Positions 55,507 through 63,820 of a DNA stretch of 64,000 nucleotides are shown here, piece by piece (within the stretch, counting starts at the first letter, position 1; each line of letters opens with the position of its first letter). The stretch lies in assembly GCA_004293045.1 (NCBI GenBank), contig RDXY01000004.1, positions 18,907-82,906 of the forward strand, in the 5' to 3' direction. The DNA is from Flavobacteriia bacterium (GTDB lineage Bacteria > Bacteroidota > Bacteroidia > Flavobacteriales > Flavobacteriaceae). The position numbers were made by a program, and so were the translations under genes. The notes beneath the pieces were generated by a model, which was not told where the DNA came from, ran no database searches, and saw nothing but the letters and a program-made list of their open reading frames with translations.

Positions 55507-56133
55507 ATGTTCGAAACCATCATCAATCAGTATAAGAGTATTCCAAATTGGCAAATTGGTATTGAAATTATCATTTTTATTTTTGGTATTTTAAGTGTGT
55601 ATTTTGCGAAAAAAGAAAATATATTAGTGTATCCTACTGGGATTATTTGCACCATTTTATCCGTATACATTATGTTTCAAGCTAAATATTATGCCGATAT
55701 GAGCATTAATATCTATTACTCCATAATGAGTATTTACGGATGGTTTCAGTGGAAAAAAACAACAAATGGCAAAGTACTTTCTATTTCCAGAACCAATATG
55801 AAAGAAAAAATTATTGGTATAGTGTTATTTCTTATTACAGCTATAATTTGTATTAATATTTATAAATTTTTTAATTATAAATTACAGTTAAACAATTATT
55901 TAGATATTTTTACCACTTATTTAGATATTTTTACCACTTCGCTATTCTTTACAGCTATGTGGTATATGGCTCGTAAAAAAATTGAAAACTGGGTACTTTG
56001 GATTGTTGGAAATACGTTTGCTGTTTATATTTTTTTTGACAGACAACTATATATTATAGCTATACAATACATAATTTTTACTATTTTAGCCCTCTCAGCA
56101 TATATAGAATGGAAAAAATATTTAGCGAAATAG
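55507..56133 (+). CDS. PnuC-family vitamin transporter
   Basis: A 208-residue membrane protein with about seven helices, including the PnuC marks YPTGIICTILSVYIM, SIYGWFQWKK and ENWVLWIVGNTFAVYIF. Members carry nicotinamide riboside, thiamine or riboflavin. A TPP riboswitch lies 2.3 kb downstream, so thiamine is possible, but this gene has no such riboswitch itself. A perfect 21-bp tandem duplication adds seven residues (YLDIFTT twice) in a loop. The next gene overlaps its end by 25 bases. Confidence 0.85.
   Translation: MFETIINQYKSIPNWQIGIEIIIFIFGILSVYFAKKENILVYPTGIICTILSVYIMFQAKYYADMSINIYYSIMSIYGWFQWKKTTNGKVLSISRTNMKEKIIGIVLFLITAIICINIYKFFNYKLQLNNYLDIFTTYLDIFTTSLFFTAMWYMARKKIENWVLWIVGNTFAVYIFFDRQLYIIAIQYIIFTILALSAYIEWKKYLAK
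55896..55937 (+). repeat. 21-bp perfect tandem duplication in pnuC
   Basis: Two adjoining identical 21-bp copies (55896-55916 and 55917-55937) in frame, repeating seven residues between two predicted helices. Confidence 0.93.
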
Positions 56134-57665
56134 ATTTACAACAAATAGTAAAAAGAGGAAATTCTTTAGAAAAAATTATGCAGCAGTTGCATTATTTTAA
56201 AATTGGGATTCCAACTATTAACTTACTAAAAATAGCTACAGTAAATGATGGAATTTTTCAGTATTCAGAAAAAGAAATTAGCGAATTTTGCACTTATTTT
56301 GACCAATACAAAGACCAATACACTATAGAAAAATTTGTGCCCGCCAGCGGCGCGGCTACCAGAATGTTTAAATCACTAAGTGAATTTTTAACAAAATTTA
56401 ATCCTGAAAAAGACACCATTAATTCCTATGTAAACCTTAACACTGATAAAGATATATCTTTATTTATTGTAGGTTTAAGAAGCTTTCCATTTTATAACGA
56501 ACTAAAAGATAAAACAAAGGAAATATTTACAGACTATTCTACTTACAATACAGATCAAAAAGTATATGCAATTGTCAAAACATTATTAACTGAAAAAGGA
56601 TTGAATTTTTATAATAAACCAAAAGGAATTTTACCGTTTCATATTGAAAATAATGAGGTTTTAACACCAATTGACGAACATATTTTTGAAACCGATTTTT
56701 ATAAAAAACCCAACCAAAAAGCAAGAATACATTTTACGATTTCTAAAGAATTCCAAACCGATTTTTTAAATATTACAAATAAATATAAAAATTTAGAAAT
56801 CTCATTTTCTTATCAAAATGAAGCATCGGATACAATTGCTGTTAATGCTGACAATACCCCTTTCAGAACTCCAGAAAACGAATTATTTTTTAGACCTGGC
56901 GGACATGGCGCCTTGATTGAAAATTTAAATCAATTGCAATCCGATATTGTTTTTATTAAAAATATTGATAACGTTTCTCAAAACAATCGAGAAGTTATTT
57001 TAGCTTATAAAAAATTATTAGGTGGTATTCTTTTGTACACAAAACAGGAAGTAGATGCTGCATTAAAAAAGTTTCAAAAAAAGGAAATCAACGAAAATAA
57101 CATTAAAGAGATTATTAACTTCGTTGAAAGAAAAATGTCAATTTCTTTGCCACTAGAGTTTAATATGTTTCAATTTGACTATCAAAAAGAGTATATAATT
57201 AAAATTTTAAATAGACCTATCCGTGTATGTGGAATGGTAAAAAACGAAGGAGAACCTGGCGGCGGACCATTTTGGGTTCAAGATGAAAAAGGACGTCATA
57301 ATTTACAAATAGTAGAACTATCGCAAATTGATTTAAACAACGAAAATCAACAAGCTATCTTTAAAAATTCTACACATTTTAACCCAGTTGATATCGTTTG
57401 CAGCATTAAAGATTTTGAAGGAAACAAATTTGAATTAAATCATTTTATTGATCCTAAAACAGCATTCATTACAGAAAAAACGGAAAACGGAAAAAAAATA
57501 AAAGCATTTGAATTGCCTGGATTATGGAATGGTGCTATGGCAGAATGGAGCACTATTTTTGTAGAAGTTCCAATTGAAACGTTTAATCCTGTAAAAAAAG
57601 TAACAGATTTATTAAAACCAGCCCATCAGCAAAGTGATTTTGACATTAATTCTGTTTTATCATGA
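56109..57665 (+). CDS. DUF4301-family protein, possible nucleotidyltransferase
   Basis: A 518-residue cytosolic protein of a family without known function. FVPASGAATRMFKSL (about residue 77) resembles the GxGTRM phosphate-binding loop of sugar-nucleotidyltransferases, and VCGMVKNEGEPGGGPFWV plus FRPGGHGALIENLNQL are strongly conserved-looking Gly-rich stretches. From these I infer a GT-A-like nucleotidyltransferase fold; not proven. The gene overlaps pnuC by 25 bases and arfB by 4. Confidence 0.82.
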   Translation: MEKIFSEIDLQQIVKRGNSLEKIMQQLHYFKIGIPTINLLKIATVNDGIFQYSEKEISEFCTYFDQYKDQYTIEKFVPASGAATRMFKSLSEFLTKFNPEKDTINSYVNLNTDKDISLFIVGLRSFPFYNELKDKTKEIFTDYSTYNTDQKVYAIVKTLLTEKGLNFYNKPKGILPFHIENNEVLTPIDEHIFETDFYKKPNQKARIHFTISKEFQTDFLNITNKYKNLEISFSYQNEASDTIAVNADNTPFRTPENELFFRPGGHGALIENLNQLQSDIVFIKNIDNVSQNNREVILAYKKLLGGILLYTKQEVDAALKKFQKKEINENNIKEIINFVERKMSISLPLEFNMFQFDYQKEYIIKILNRPIRVCGMVKNEGEPGGGPFWVQDEKGRHNLQIVELSQIDLNNENQQAIFKNSTHFNPVDIVCSIKDFEGNKFELNHFIDPKTAFITEKTENGKKIKAFELPGLWNGAMAEWSTIFVEVPIETFNPVKKVTDLLKPAHQQSDFDINSVLS

Positions 57666-58063
57666 ACGCGGAAGTGATTTTAACTGAACTAAATTTTAAA
57701 GCAATAAGGAGCAGTGGCGCTGGCGGTCAACATGTAAATAAAGTGTCATCTAAAATAGTATTGATTTTTGATATGGCAACCTCTCAAGGTTTAAATGAGA
57801 ACGAAAAATTACTACTTTATACCAAACTAAAAACAAAAATATCACAAGAAAATTTACTGATTCTAACTTGCGATGAAGATAGAAGTCAATTCAAAAATAA
57901 AAAAATCATCATCAAACGTTTTTTTGAAATGTTAGAAAACGCTTTAGTACTACCAAAAGTAAGAAAAGCAACTAAAATTTCAAAAGGTGCTAATGAAAAA
58001 CGCATTCAAGAAAAGAAAAAAGCGGGTGAAATTAAAGCCGGCAGAAAAAAAATAGATTTCTAA
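57662..58063 (+). CDS. arfB: Alternative ribosome-rescue peptidyl-tRNA hydrolase ArfB
   Basis: A 133-residue release-factor-like protein. The GGQ motif is at residues 21-23 (SGAGGQHVNKVS), where it hydrolyses peptidyl-tRNA on stalled ribosomes. The C-terminal tail is strongly basic (KRIQEKKKAGEIKAGRKK), as needed to enter the empty mRNA channel. It has no stop-codon recognition domain. Overlaps the DUF4301 gene by 4 bases. Confidence 0.95.
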   Translation: MNAEVILTELNFKAIRSSGAGGQHVNKVSSKIVLIFDMATSQGLNENEKLLLYTKLKTKISQENLLILTCDEDRSQFKNKKIIIKRFFEMLENALVLPKVRKATKISKGANEKRIQEKKKAGEIKAGRKKIDF

Positions 58064-58174
58064 TTAACCAAAATAATCACTTTCAAACAACACAGAGTAA
58101 AGAAATTTCTAAAATTATACCAATTTCAAAAATCTGAGAAGTAACAAAAATACATTATTAAACTTGATATTAAA

Positions 58175-58385
58175 TTTGTTTTTGAATTTTGTAATTGAAT
58201 TTGTTATTGATTTTTGTTATTGAATTTTGTTATTGATTTTGTTATTGATTTTTGTTATTGAATTTTGTAATTGAATTTTGTTATTGATTTTGTTATTGAT
58301 TTTGTAATTGATTTTGTAATTGAATTTTGTTATTGATTTTGTTATTGATTTTGTTATTGATTTTGTTATTGATTTTGTTATTGAT
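58175..58385 (+). repeat. Minisatellite of 17 units upstream of the TPP riboswitch
   Basis: Seventeen head-to-tail units of 12 or 13 bases, consensus TTTGTTATTGAT with variants (TAATT for TATT-type centre, A for the last T). The last five units are identical. It fills most of the gap between arfB and the promoter of the TonB-receptor gene, and each unit carries a TTG like a -33 box. Translated frames are low-complexity and not credible as genes. Confidence 0.93.
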
Positions 58386-58410
58386 TTTTAAAATTGTATT
58401 ACTATATTTG
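58381..58410 (+). promoter_or_regulatory. Promoter of the TPP-controlled receptor gene
   Basis: TTG (58381-58383), a 19-base spacer and TATATTTG (58403-58410) followed by CA. The -33 TTG is the one in the last minisatellite unit. Confidence 0.75.
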
Positions 58411-58415
58411 CAACA

Positions 58416-58495
58416 TCTCAAAGGGGTGCTTGTTTTTCAGGCTGAGAGTATACCCATAGAACCTGGGCGGGTAATGCTGCCAAGGAAAACCGAGA
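58416..58495 (+). promoter_or_regulatory. TPP riboswitch (THI element)
   Basis: It has the conserved blocks of the thiamine-pyrophosphate aptamer in order: AGGGGTGC, a variable P3 region, GGCTGAGAGTATACCC, GAACCTG, GGGTAATGCTGCCAAGGAA. The closing P1 helix pairs TCTC (58416-58419) with GAGA (58492-58495). High TPP should lower expression of the receptor gene that starts about 95 bases later. Confidence 0.95.
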
Positions 58496-58589
58496 ACTAT
58501 ATATGTTTCTGAATTAATTTCAGAATCGAAATTCTCAAAATTATTTTATTACTTATTTTTAACCAAGAGTAATTACCCCTTTTATTCGT

Positions 58590-60785
58590 ATGAATTTACG
58601 AAGTATGAATTTATTTTTAAAAAGGCAAAAAGCAAAAAGCAAAAAGCAAAAGATTTACAAATTAAGTCTATTTTCTATTCTCTTTTCTCTATGTGCTTAC
58701 AGTCAAGAACAACCAAAAGATTCTGTAAAATCAATTGAAGCAGTCTTAATTTCGGGAGTTCGAGCAAAAGACAAAAATCCAATTACATTTACAAATGTAT
58801 CTAAAACACAAATTGCCCCAAGAAATTTAGGGCAAGACATTCCAATTTTGTTAAATTATTTACCTTCAGTTGTAACAACAACAGATGGCGGTGCAGGAAT
58901 TGGATATACCTATATGCGTGTTCGTGGATCCGATGGTTCAAGAATTAATGTAACCTTAAATGGTGTGCCTTTTAACGATAGTGAGAGTCAAGGAACGTAT
59001 TTTGTCAACTTACCTGATTTTGCTTCCTCCTTAGAAAGTATGCAATTACAACGCGGGGTAGGAACCTCTACAAGTGGTGCGGGAGCATTTGGTGCGAGTT
59101 TAAATTTACAAACAAAAGCTGCACAACAAAATAGCTATGCTCAAATAGCCAATTCTATTGGAAGTTTCGGAACCCGAAAACATTCGCTAGCATTCGGAAG
59201 TGGTTTGCATAATAATTTCGAAATGAACGCTCGTATTTCTAAAATAACATCTGATGGTTTTATTGATAGAGCTTCCTCTGATTTATTTGGTTATTATTTT
59301 GATGCAAATTACATCACAAAATCTACCCTCATCAAAGCCATTGCTTTTGGTGGAAAAGAAAAAACCTATCAGGCATGGAATGGTTTGGAAGATGAAGAAA
59401 AACTAAAAAATGACAGAACCTACAATTCAGCTGGGCAATACACAGACGAATTTGGGAACACTCAATTTTACGATAATGAAACTGATAATTATTGGCAAAA
59501 TCATTTTCAATTGCATTGGAATGAAAAACTAACTTCAAAATGGGAATCAAATCTGGCTTTGCATTATACTTCAGGAAAAGGGTATTTTGAGCAATATAGA
59601 GAAGATGAATTCTTTTCTGATTATTTATTGCCCGACTTTAATGGAAATAGTGTTACCGATTTAGTTAGAAAACGTTGGTTAGACAATGATTTTTTTGGAA
59701 GTACTTTTTCTTTAAATTATAAAACTGAAAAAACTGATGTACTAATTGGTGGAGCGGCAAATAAATATCAAGGAAAACATTTTGGCGAAGTCGTTTGGAC
59801 ACAATTTTACGTTCCAACAACTAACAAATATTATAACAATTTCGGAAATAAAAATGATGTGAATTTCTACTCGAAAGCATCGCAACAAATCGGAAAAATT
59901 AATGTTTTTGCTGATTTTCAATACCGAATGGTGTTCTATCGAGCCAATAGCATCCAATTTAATGACGTAAATGACACCTTCCGTTTCTTCAATCCAAAAG
60001 CAGGAATTACATATACCTTAAATCATGTTAGTGCTATTTATGGTTATTTCGGAATAGCAAATAAAGAACCTCGTAGAGATGATTATGAAAGCGGAAGTGT
60101 AAAACCAGAACGCTTAGAAGATTTTGAATTAGGTTATAAATTCAAAAGCAACAAAGCAATACTAAACATTAATGCATTTTATATGAAATATAAAAATCAA
60201 TTGGTAGCCACTGGTGCTTTAAATGATGTGGGAAGCCCTATTTTTGAAAATAGCGGAAAAAGTTATCGCGCAGGTATAGAAATAGAAGGATCTATTAAAA
60301 TAATCCAGAAAGTAATGTTACAACCAAACCTTACTTTAAGCACCAATAAAAATGAGGATTTTTATTTTGAAAGAAATGGCATTTTAACCAATTTAGGAAA
60401 TACAAATATTGCCTATTCACCAAATATTGTAGTAGGAAACGTACTAACATATTCACCAATTCATGCGTTACAAATTTCTTTTTTAACCAAATATGTTGGA
60501 AAACAATATATGGGAAATATGGATGCTGAAAAATCTATTTTACCCGATTATACCACATCAGATTTAAACATTAACTACGAATGGAAAATTAATAAAGGCA
60601 TCAAATCGATTGTGTTTTCGGGATTAATCAATAATATTTTCGATAGCACTTACGAATCAAATGGCTATTTTTACACCTATAATGATGATTTTAGCAATCC
60701 ACCATCCATTACTACGATTGAAGGAGTTGGATATTATCCACAAGCAGGAATCAATTTCTTAGCAGGAATCAATTTGAAGTTTTAA
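58590..60785 (+). CDS. TonB-dependent outer-membrane receptor, probably for thiamine
   Basis: A 731-residue receptor. A long basic N-terminus leads to a hydrophobic segment (LSLFSILFSLCAYSQ); then a plug domain (about 45-170; IPILLNYLPSVVTTTDGGAG, RVRGSDGSRINVTLNGVPFN) and the barrel, ending in an NLKF strand. The TPP riboswitch upstream says the ligand is probably thiamine or a precursor. The start could also be the ATG at 58605. A heptamer repeat lies in the first codons. Confidence 0.93.
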   Translation: MNLRSMNLFLKRQKAKSKKQKIYKLSLFSILFSLCAYSQEQPKDSVKSIEAVLISGVRAKDKNPITFTNVSKTQIAPRNLGQDIPILLNYLPSVVTTTDGGAGIGYTYMRVRGSDGSRINVTLNGVPFNDSESQGTYFVNLPDFASSLESMQLQRGVGTSTSGAGAFGASLNLQTKAAQQNSYAQIANSIGSFGTRKHSLAFGSGLHNNFEMNARISKITSDGFIDRASSDLFGYYFDANYITKSTLIKAIAFGGKEKTYQAWNGLEDEEKLKNDRTYNSAGQYTDEFGNTQFYDNETDNYWQNHFQLHWNEKLTSKWESNLALHYTSGKGYFEQYREDEFFSDYLLPDFNGNSVTDLVRKRWLDNDFFGSTFSLNYKTEKTDVLIGGAANKYQGKHFGEVVWTQFYVPTTNKYYNNFGNKNDVNFYSKASQQIGKINVFADFQYRMVFYRANSIQFNDVNDTFRFFNPKAGITYTLNHVSAIYGYFGIANKEPRRDDYESGSVKPERLEDFELGYKFKSNKAILNINAFYMKYKNQLVATGALNDVGSPIFENSGKSYRAGIEIEGSIKIIQKVMLQPNLTLSTNKNEDFYFERNGILTNLGNTNIAYSPNIVVGNVLTYSPIHALQISFLTKYVGKQYMGNMDAEKSILPDYTTSDLNINYEWKINKGIKSIVFSGLINNIFDSTYESNGYFYTYNDDFSNPPSITTIEGVGYYPQAGINFLAGINLKF
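58627..58647 (+). repeat. AAAAAGC heptamer repeat in the receptor signal region
   Basis: Three perfect AAAAAGC copies, preceded by AAAAAGGC and followed by AAAAG, lie within the first 20 codons. Since 7 is not a multiple of 3, gain or loss of one copy would shift the frame. Confidence 0.85.
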
Positions 60786-60844
60786 TTTTTTGGGTATACA
60801 GATTTTACAGATTAAAATTTTAAAAATCCGTTTAATCTGTGTAC

Positions 60845-61375
60845 CTATTTTTCAATCCAAGCCGTAATACTTCTGTCGTCTGGTTGTGTTTTTGGTGAAA
60901 TGACTTTTTCTAACTCGCCATTTTCATTCAATAAATACTTTTGAAAATTCCATTTTACGGTAGTGTCTTTTACGCCGTTTTTTGATTTCTTTGTTAAGAA
61001 TTCATAAATGGGATGCATATTTTTTCCTTTTACTGAGATTTTTTCCATCATAGGAAACGATACACCATAATTTACAGTGCAAAAACTTTCAATCTCAGAG
61101 GCACTCCCTGGTTCTTGCCATAAAAAATTATTGGCGGGAAAACCAATAATTTCAAAGTTTTGATTTTTATATTTTTCGTAAATCTTCTGTAATTTTTCGT
61201 ATTGAGGTGTCAAGCCGCATTTTGAAGCGGTATTCACTACCATTATTTTTTTACCTTTTAAAGTTGAAAAATCGAACTGTTTTCCTCTTAAATCAGTCAC
61301 AATAAAGGAATGAATAGTACCTTTAGGATAGGTTTTTGTATCTTTTTTAAAAAAAGAAAATATAGAATGTAGCAT
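60845..61375 (-). CDS. Glutathione peroxidase family (thiol peroxidase)
   Basis: A 176-residue peroxidase. The peroxidatic residue is Cys53 in NTASKCGLTP (Cys instead of selenocysteine), FPANNFLWQEPGS holds the Gln, and VKWNFQKYLLNENG has the Trp-Asn of the catalytic tetrad. Bacterial members usually use thioredoxin rather than glutathione. The N-terminal hydrophobic stretch is short, so location is unclear. It shares a base with the stop of the preceding lipoprotein gene, suggesting coupled translation. Confidence 0.94.
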   Translation of the reverse strand: MLHSIFSFFKKDTKTYPKGTIHSFIVTDLRGKQFDFSTLKGKKIMVVNTASKCGLTPQYEKLQKIYEKYKNQNFEIIGFPANNFLWQEPGSASEIESFCTVNYGVSFPMMEKISVKGKNMHPIYEFLTKKSKNGVKDTTVKWNFQKYLLNENGELEKVISPKTQPDDRSITAWIEK

Positions 61376-61806
61376 TAATTATACACTTTTATGGTGGTGG
61401 CATCTATCATTTGTACGCGATAGGCTTTCATTGGATATTGTTTTCCAGCCGCCAATCCTGTAAACAAACTATATTCAGCATCGTCACACGGACATTTTGC
61501 ATTAATTCCATTAATTGTCATTGTAGAACAATCGGCTAATGCTTGATTTGGGCAGGCCGCATCATAAGCTAAAAAATTACCACTTCCTGCGTTAAAAACA
61601 ATTAAGCCTCTTATTCCTGCGCCTGCCGAATTTACATATACTGCACTGGAAGGATAAGCTAATACTGAATATTGAGGAAAACTCATATTTACAATAATTT
61701 CAAACGGATAATTAGGCAAATATGGGTTGTTATTATTCGTCTGATTATCTTTATCACAGGATAAGAAGGTCAGAAACAAAACAAGTAAGTAAAAAATTCT
61801 TTTCAT
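61375..61806 (-). CDS. Lipoprotein with degenerate Rieske-like fold
   Basis: A 143-residue lipoprotein: the signal ends in FLSC with the lipidated Cys17, followed by an Asn-rich linker. The body has the Rieske box pattern, C85-P-N87 ... C93 and C105-P-C107-D108, but both iron-ligand histidines (the places of N87 and D108) are missing. Four cysteines remain, so the [2Fe-2S] cluster is unlikely and disulfides are possible. Function unknown. Coupled to the peroxidase gene downstream. Confidence 0.78.
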   Translation of the reverse strand: MKRIFYLLVLFLTFLSCDKDNQTNNNNPYLPNYPFEIIVNMSFPQYSVLAYPSSAVYVNSAGAGIRGLIVFNAGSGNFLAYDAACPNQALADCSTMTINGINAKCPCDDAEYSLFTGLAAGKQYPMKAYRVQMIDATTIKVYN

Positions 61807-61891
61807 TTTTTATATTTATTTGATTTATCAAAATTAATTTATTTATATTTGACAAACTAATATAGTAAACGAAAAATAGTTAAATAAATTA

Positions 61892-61899
61892 TATCTTTG
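61892..61899 (+). promoter_or_regulatory. greA promoter -7 box
   Basis: TATCTTTG followed by CA fits TAnnTTTG, 56 bases before the greA ATG. It lies in the divergent gap with the lipoprotein gene. No clear -33 TTG. Confidence 0.62.
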
Positions 61900-61908
61900 C
61901 AAAAAGGG

Positions 61909-61932
61909 AATCCCATAGTTGTGGGATTTTTT
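61909..61932 (+). terminator. Terminator-like hairpin in the greA leader
   Basis: AATCCCA (61909-61915) pairs with TGGGATT (61922-61928) around TAGTTG, followed by more Ts. It lies between the -7 box and the start codon, so it is inside the greA message. No gene upstream on this strand needs it as terminator. Confidence 0.65.
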
Positions 61933-61955
61933 CTATTTTATAAATTAATGAAGTT

Positions 61956-62432
61956 ATGAGCACAGTATCTTATTACACAGCAGAAGGGTTAAAACATTTA
62001 AAAGACGAGTTAGATCAGCTTAAATCTATAGAGCGCCCAAAAGCGTCACAAGCTATTGCAGAAGCAAGAGACAAAGGAGATTTGTCTGAAAACGCAGAAT
62101 ATGATGCCGCTAAAGAAGCACAAGGTTTATTAGAAATGCGTATTTCTAAAATGGAAGAATTAGTATCGAACGCAAGAATTATTGACGAATCTACTTTAGA
62201 CGTATCAAAAGCATTGGTATTGTCTAATGTAAAAATCAAAAATCAATCTAACGGAATGGAACTGCAATACAAATTAGTTGCAGAAAGCGAAGCCGATTTA
62301 AAAACAGGAAAAATATCCGTAACTTCTCCTATTGGAAAAGGTTTATTAGGTAAAAAAGTAGGTGAAATTGCAGAAATTATTGTGCCAAATGGCGTGTTAA
62401 AATTTGAGATTTTAGAAATTACACGTGACTAA
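61956..62432 (+). CDS. greA: Transcription elongation factor GreA
   Basis: A 158-residue factor that rescues backtracked RNA polymerase by stimulating transcript cleavage. The N-terminal coiled coil has the catalytic acidic tip in GDLSENAEYDAAKEAQ; the C-terminal FKBP-like domain has SPIGKGLLGKKVGE. Followed by a HIT-protein gene, with 33 bases between. Confidence 0.97.
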   Translation: MSTVSYYTAEGLKHLKDELDQLKSIERPKASQAIAEARDKGDLSENAEYDAAKEAQGLLEMRISKMEELVSNARIIDESTLDVSKALVLSNVKIKNQSNGMELQYKLVAESEADLKTGKISVTSPIGKGLLGKKVGEIAEIIVPNGVLKFEILEITRD

Positions 62433-62465
62433 TTTTTGAAATTAGAAAATCCAAAATCCAAAAAA

Positions 62466-62855
62466 ATGAGCTCTATTTTTACCAAAATTATTAACGGCGA
62501 AATTCCTTGTTATAAAATTACTGAAAACGAAGATTTTATTGCTTTTTTAGATGTAAATCCGAATGCTAAAGGACATACTTTATGTGTTCCAAAGCAAGAA
62601 ATAAATAAAATTTTCGATATGGACGAAGATTTATATTTAAAACTAATGGCATTTTCAAGAAAAGTAGCCATTGCTTTGGAAAAAACAGTGCCTTGTAAAC
62701 GAATTGGAGTGGCGGTTGTAGGTTTAGAAGTACCGCACACACACGTACACTTAATTCCGCTTCAAGATATGGACGACATGCGTTTTCAAAGAAAAACAAC
62801 TTTAACTTCCGAAGAATTTTCAACATTAGCAGAAGATATTGCTGAAAATTTATAA
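62466..62855 (+). CDS. HIT-family protein (Hint-like)
   Basis: A 129-residue nucleotide-binding hydrolase. It opens with SSIFTKIINGEIPCYKI, has FLDVNPNAKGHTLCVPK, and ends in the histidine triad HTHVHLIPL. Related enzymes hydrolyse nucleoside phosphoramidates. The ATG at 62466 is the family start; an in-frame TTG upstream is not needed. Probably co-transcribed with greA. Confidence 0.95.
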   Translation: MSSIFTKIINGEIPCYKITENEDFIAFLDVNPNAKGHTLCVPKQEINKIFDMDEDLYLKLMAFSRKVAIALEKTVPCKRIGVAVVGLEVPHTHVHLIPLQDMDDMRFQRKTTLTSEEFSTLAEDIAENL

Positions 62856-62908
62856 AAACTATTTCCACAAATTTTTAATGAGTTTGTGGATTTTTTTTAT
62901 CCTGTGAA

Positions 62909-63820
62909 ATGAAAAAAACAATCCTATTACTTTTATTTTCCAACTTAATTTTTTCTCAAGAAACGCCTTCTGAAAATTTTTTTTGGGAATATAATTATAA
63001 TATAAATATTGGAATTGAAGGTGTTATTGGAGTCAAAAATTGTTATGTTCGACAAGATTCAACCGCAAACAGTCAATTAGTAGATTCTTTACAAATTGGT
63101 GATAAAATTAAAGTCATAAAAAATACGAACGAAAATTTAAACATAAAGGGACTAAATTTATCTTGGGTAGAAATTGAATATAAAAAAACCAATCAAATTA
63201 AAACTGGATTTCTTTGGAAAGGTTTTATTGCTCTTGGAAGTACGAAAAATGGAAATACTACATTTTTAACTACAATAAATTCGAAATACCGTAAAAAAAT
63301 TCAAGAAAATGACACAGAATACGAAGCCGAATTTTATAAAATTTCTGTAAAAGTAATTGATAATAAAAATGAAATACTAGGCGAAAAATCATTTGCTAAA
63401 CCACTTTCTGAAAGTAATTTTTTTGAAAATTCAACTGTAGGAAATTGGGGTTTAAAAAACATTACTGACGTGTACCGAATTTCATTTAGCGGTCAAGCTT
63501 GTGGAATTCCAACTTATTATTTTTATTTCGGTTGGAATGGGAAAAGTTTTCAATCAATTCCAGAAAAATATAATGTAGGCGATGCTGGTGTGTTTTATCA
63601 TAATGAAGAATTTATTTTTCCAAAAGAAAAAGGGGGCCTAGCAAACACCATTATTAAAATTATTACAGAAGCTGAAAATTCGGATGAAAATTCGGACGAC
63701 GATATAGAAAGTTATACTTTTTTAGTTACAAAGTCTAAAGAGTATTATTCTTGGGATGGGGAAAATTTCAAACGTATCAAGACAATAAAAATGAAACCTT
63801 ATTTAGAAAAAGAAGATTAA
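62909..63820 (+). CDS. Secreted protein with SH3-like domain
   Basis: A 303-residue exported protein with a signal peptide (MKKTILLLLFSNLIFSQ). Residues 35-105 look like a bacterial SH3-like domain (CYVRQDSTANSQLVDSLQIG, then WVEIEYKK and TGFLWKGFIAL). The C-terminal part, with FYFGWNGKSFQSIPEK and YYSWDGENFKRI, is of unknown type. The stop overlaps the stop of the convergent kinase gene by two bases. Confidence 0.75.
   Translation: MKKTILLLLFSNLIFSQETPSENFFWEYNYNINIGIEGVIGVKNCYVRQDSTANSQLVDSLQIGDKIKVIKNTNENLNIKGLNLSWVEIEYKKTNQIKTGFLWKGFIALGSTKNGNTTFLTTINSKYRKKIQENDTEYEAEFYKISVKVIDNKNEILGEKSFAKPLSESNFFENSTVGNWGLKNITDVYRISFSGQACGIPTYYFYFGWNGKSFQSIPEKYNVGDAGVFYHNEEFIFPKEKGGLANTIIKIITEAENSDENSDDDIESYTFLVTKSKEYYSWDGENFKRIKTIKMKPYLEKED

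Noticed and set aside
58175-58385. CRISPR array
   Set aside because: Units of 12-13 bases follow each other directly with no unique spacers, and no cas gene is near.
58327-58512. 61-codon Leu/Ile-rich open frame
   Set aside because: It is a translation of the minisatellite running into the riboswitch; composition and position make a gene unlikely.
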